NCBI GenBank assembly: GCA_020718275.1
Contig: DYSI01000013.1
Span: forward strand, 1 to 38,427
Origin: Draconibacterium orientale
Lineage (GTDB): Bacteria; Bacteroidota; Bacteroidia; Bacteroidales; UBA1556
Length of the DNA: 38,427 nt
Direction: 5' to 3'
This document shows, one piece after another, positions 37,513-38,427 of this stretch (position 1 is its first letter; each line of letters begins with the position of its first letter). Under the pieces are notes generated by a model. It saw only the letters and a program-made list of their open reading frames with translations, was not told the origin of the DNA and ran no database searches. The translations under genes were made by a program, and so were the position numbers.

Positions 37513-38412
37513 ATGAGAAAATTAATGGTAATGGCCTTGGCCTTGTTCTTGGCGCTAACAATACAAGCGCAAAAAATTAAGCCTTATGTACTTGGTGCAG
37601 TGAGTGATGTAAATATGGCGGAGACTAAGAAAGTAGTAAAGCAAAATTTAACACTCGTTGGCTTTAAAATAATTGGTGAATACCAAGCTGCAAAAGATGC
37701 CAATCGATGGTTGATGGTAGTTACCAGTGACGATTTGTTGAATGCAGTGAAAACCAAAGGTGGTTTACAAGGGTTTGCGGCTGCATTGCGCGTGGCGATT
37801 ACCGTTGAAGGTGGCGTTGTAAATATAAGTTACACTAATCCAACGTATTGGGGTAATGCTTATTTTGGTGATGATTTTCCAAGTGTTTCATCATCCTATC
37901 AAAAAGTAAGTAATCAGTTTATCATTGCTATGAAAAAATGCGGAAAGTATTCAGGCGTAACTTTTGGTTCAAAAAGTGGAATTACACCCGAAGATCTACG
38001 CGAATACCAATACATGATGGGAATGCCTGAGTTTGATGACGTGGTAACCTTGGCAACATTCGATAGTTTTCAGGCTGCGAAGCAGAAAATTGACGCAAAA
38101 ATTAAAGCTGGCGTTGCAGGGCTAAAATTAATTTATGCCATTGAAATTCCAGGGAAAAATATTATGCTTTATGGTATTGCATTGACTGGAAATGGGGGTG
38201 AAGCTGATTTTTTACCCACTATCGATATTTCGTCGCCAAAACATACGGCCTTTCTTCCTTACGAAATTCTTGTGAACAATAAGGAAGTGGTGATGTTGCA
38301 CGGAAGATATCGGATTGCAGTTTCTTTTCCAGATTTGAGTATGAGTACTTTTACCAAAATAATGTCGACACCTGGAGATATTGAAAAGTTCATGGCCTTA
38401 CTTTGTAAATAG
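37513..38412 (+). CDS. Secreted protein of unknown function, possibly two DUF302-like halves
   Basis: 299 residues. A signal peptide covers about 1-19 (MRKLMVMALALFLALTIQAQ). The mature protein has no membrane segment or sorting tail, so it is probably periplasmic. The first half has VVKQNLTLVGFKIIGEYQ and then ALRVAITVEGGVVNISYTNPTYW; the second half has a similar order, ending FLPYEILVNNKEVVMLHGRYRIAV then FPDLSM. This strand-helix-strand pattern with an L-hydrophobic-V strand before a Y/R-x-x-P-like turn recalls DUF302. That resemblance is by eye only and I do not assign a function. It has its own promoter and a leader hairpin. The window ends 15 bases after the stop. Confidence 0.75.
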   Translation: MRKLMVMALALFLALTIQAQKIKPYVLGAVSDVNMAETKKVVKQNLTLVGFKIIGEYQAAKDANRWLMVVTSDDLLNAVKTKGGLQGFAAALRVAITVEGGVVNISYTNPTYWGNAYFGDDFPSVSSSYQKVSNQFIIAMKKCGKYSGVTFGSKSGITPEDLREYQYMMGMPEFDDVVTLATFDSFQAAKQKIDAKIKAGVAGLKLIYAIEIPGKNIMLYGIALTGNGGEADFLPTIDISSPKHTAFLPYEILVNNKEVVMLHGRYRIAVSFPDLSMSTFTKIMSTPGDIEKFMALLCK

Positions 38413-38427
38413 GCAAGATTTATGCAA

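Overview
The window is a piece of a Bacteroidota chromosome. The sequence support is: a type IX secretion (T9SS) adhesin cluster with a gliding-type C-terminal domain and a PorP/SprF protein; a type A T9SS sorting tail on a carboxypeptidase; several small families I know mainly from Bacteroidota; AT-rich intergenic DNA; almost no Shine-Dalgarno sequences; and repeated TAnnTTTG promoter -7 elements, which are typical of this phylum. I cannot place it below phylum level. There are no rRNA or tRNA genes, CRISPR arrays, prophage or intact insertion sequences. It reads as ordinary chromosome with one small hairpin-type interspersed repeat.

Layout. 1-142: the start of a truncated, unrecognised minus-strand gene. 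434-7834 (minus): a three-gene surface operon encoding a 1325-residue SBBP/PKD/SprB-repeat adhesin, a PorP/SprF outer membrane protein and a TPR-PD40-OmpA protein. 8069-10649: a secreted TPR protein, a GNAT acetyltransferase and a patatin phospholipase. 10674-12786 (minus): an aminodeoxychorismate-lyase-like enzyme, folK and a deoxynucleoside kinase. 13049-16919 (plus): a monofunctional transglycosylase and a PMCA-like calcium P-type ATPase. 17006-19033 (minus): the redox repressor Rex, with a probable own operator, and a LolC/E-type permease. 19225-19377: a hairpin repeat element.

19572-23433 (plus): a DUF6913-like protein coupled to dapA, a T9SS-exported M14 carboxypeptidase and a rhomboid protease. 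23812-27069 (plus): a bifunctional-nuclease-family protein overlapping a NupG-type nucleoside transporter, then thyA and folA. 27235-32236 (plus): a DUF6787-like membrane protein, an amidohydrolase lipoprotein, a zinc-ribbon protein, an ExoX-like exonuclease, a membrane-anchored GH25 lysozyme and a fumarylacetoacetase-family enzyme, closed by a strong bidirectional terminator. 32314-34449 (minus): a five-repeat DUF349 protein. 34789-38412 (plus): ligA, a PlsC-like acyltransferase and a secreted protein of unknown function.

Two themes recur. One is folate and thymidylate metabolism: the PabC-like enzyme, FolK, ThyA and FolA, with a deoxynucleoside kinase and a nucleoside importer for salvage. 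The other is the cell envelope and surface: T9SS cargo, transglycosylase, GH25 lysozyme, lipoprotein sorting and OmpA. I found no clearly new multi-gene system. The best leads are the Rex operator overlapping its own promoter, the hairpin element at 19225-19377, the two-helix insert in the calcium ATPase, and the unusual domain make-up of the OmpA-like protein.
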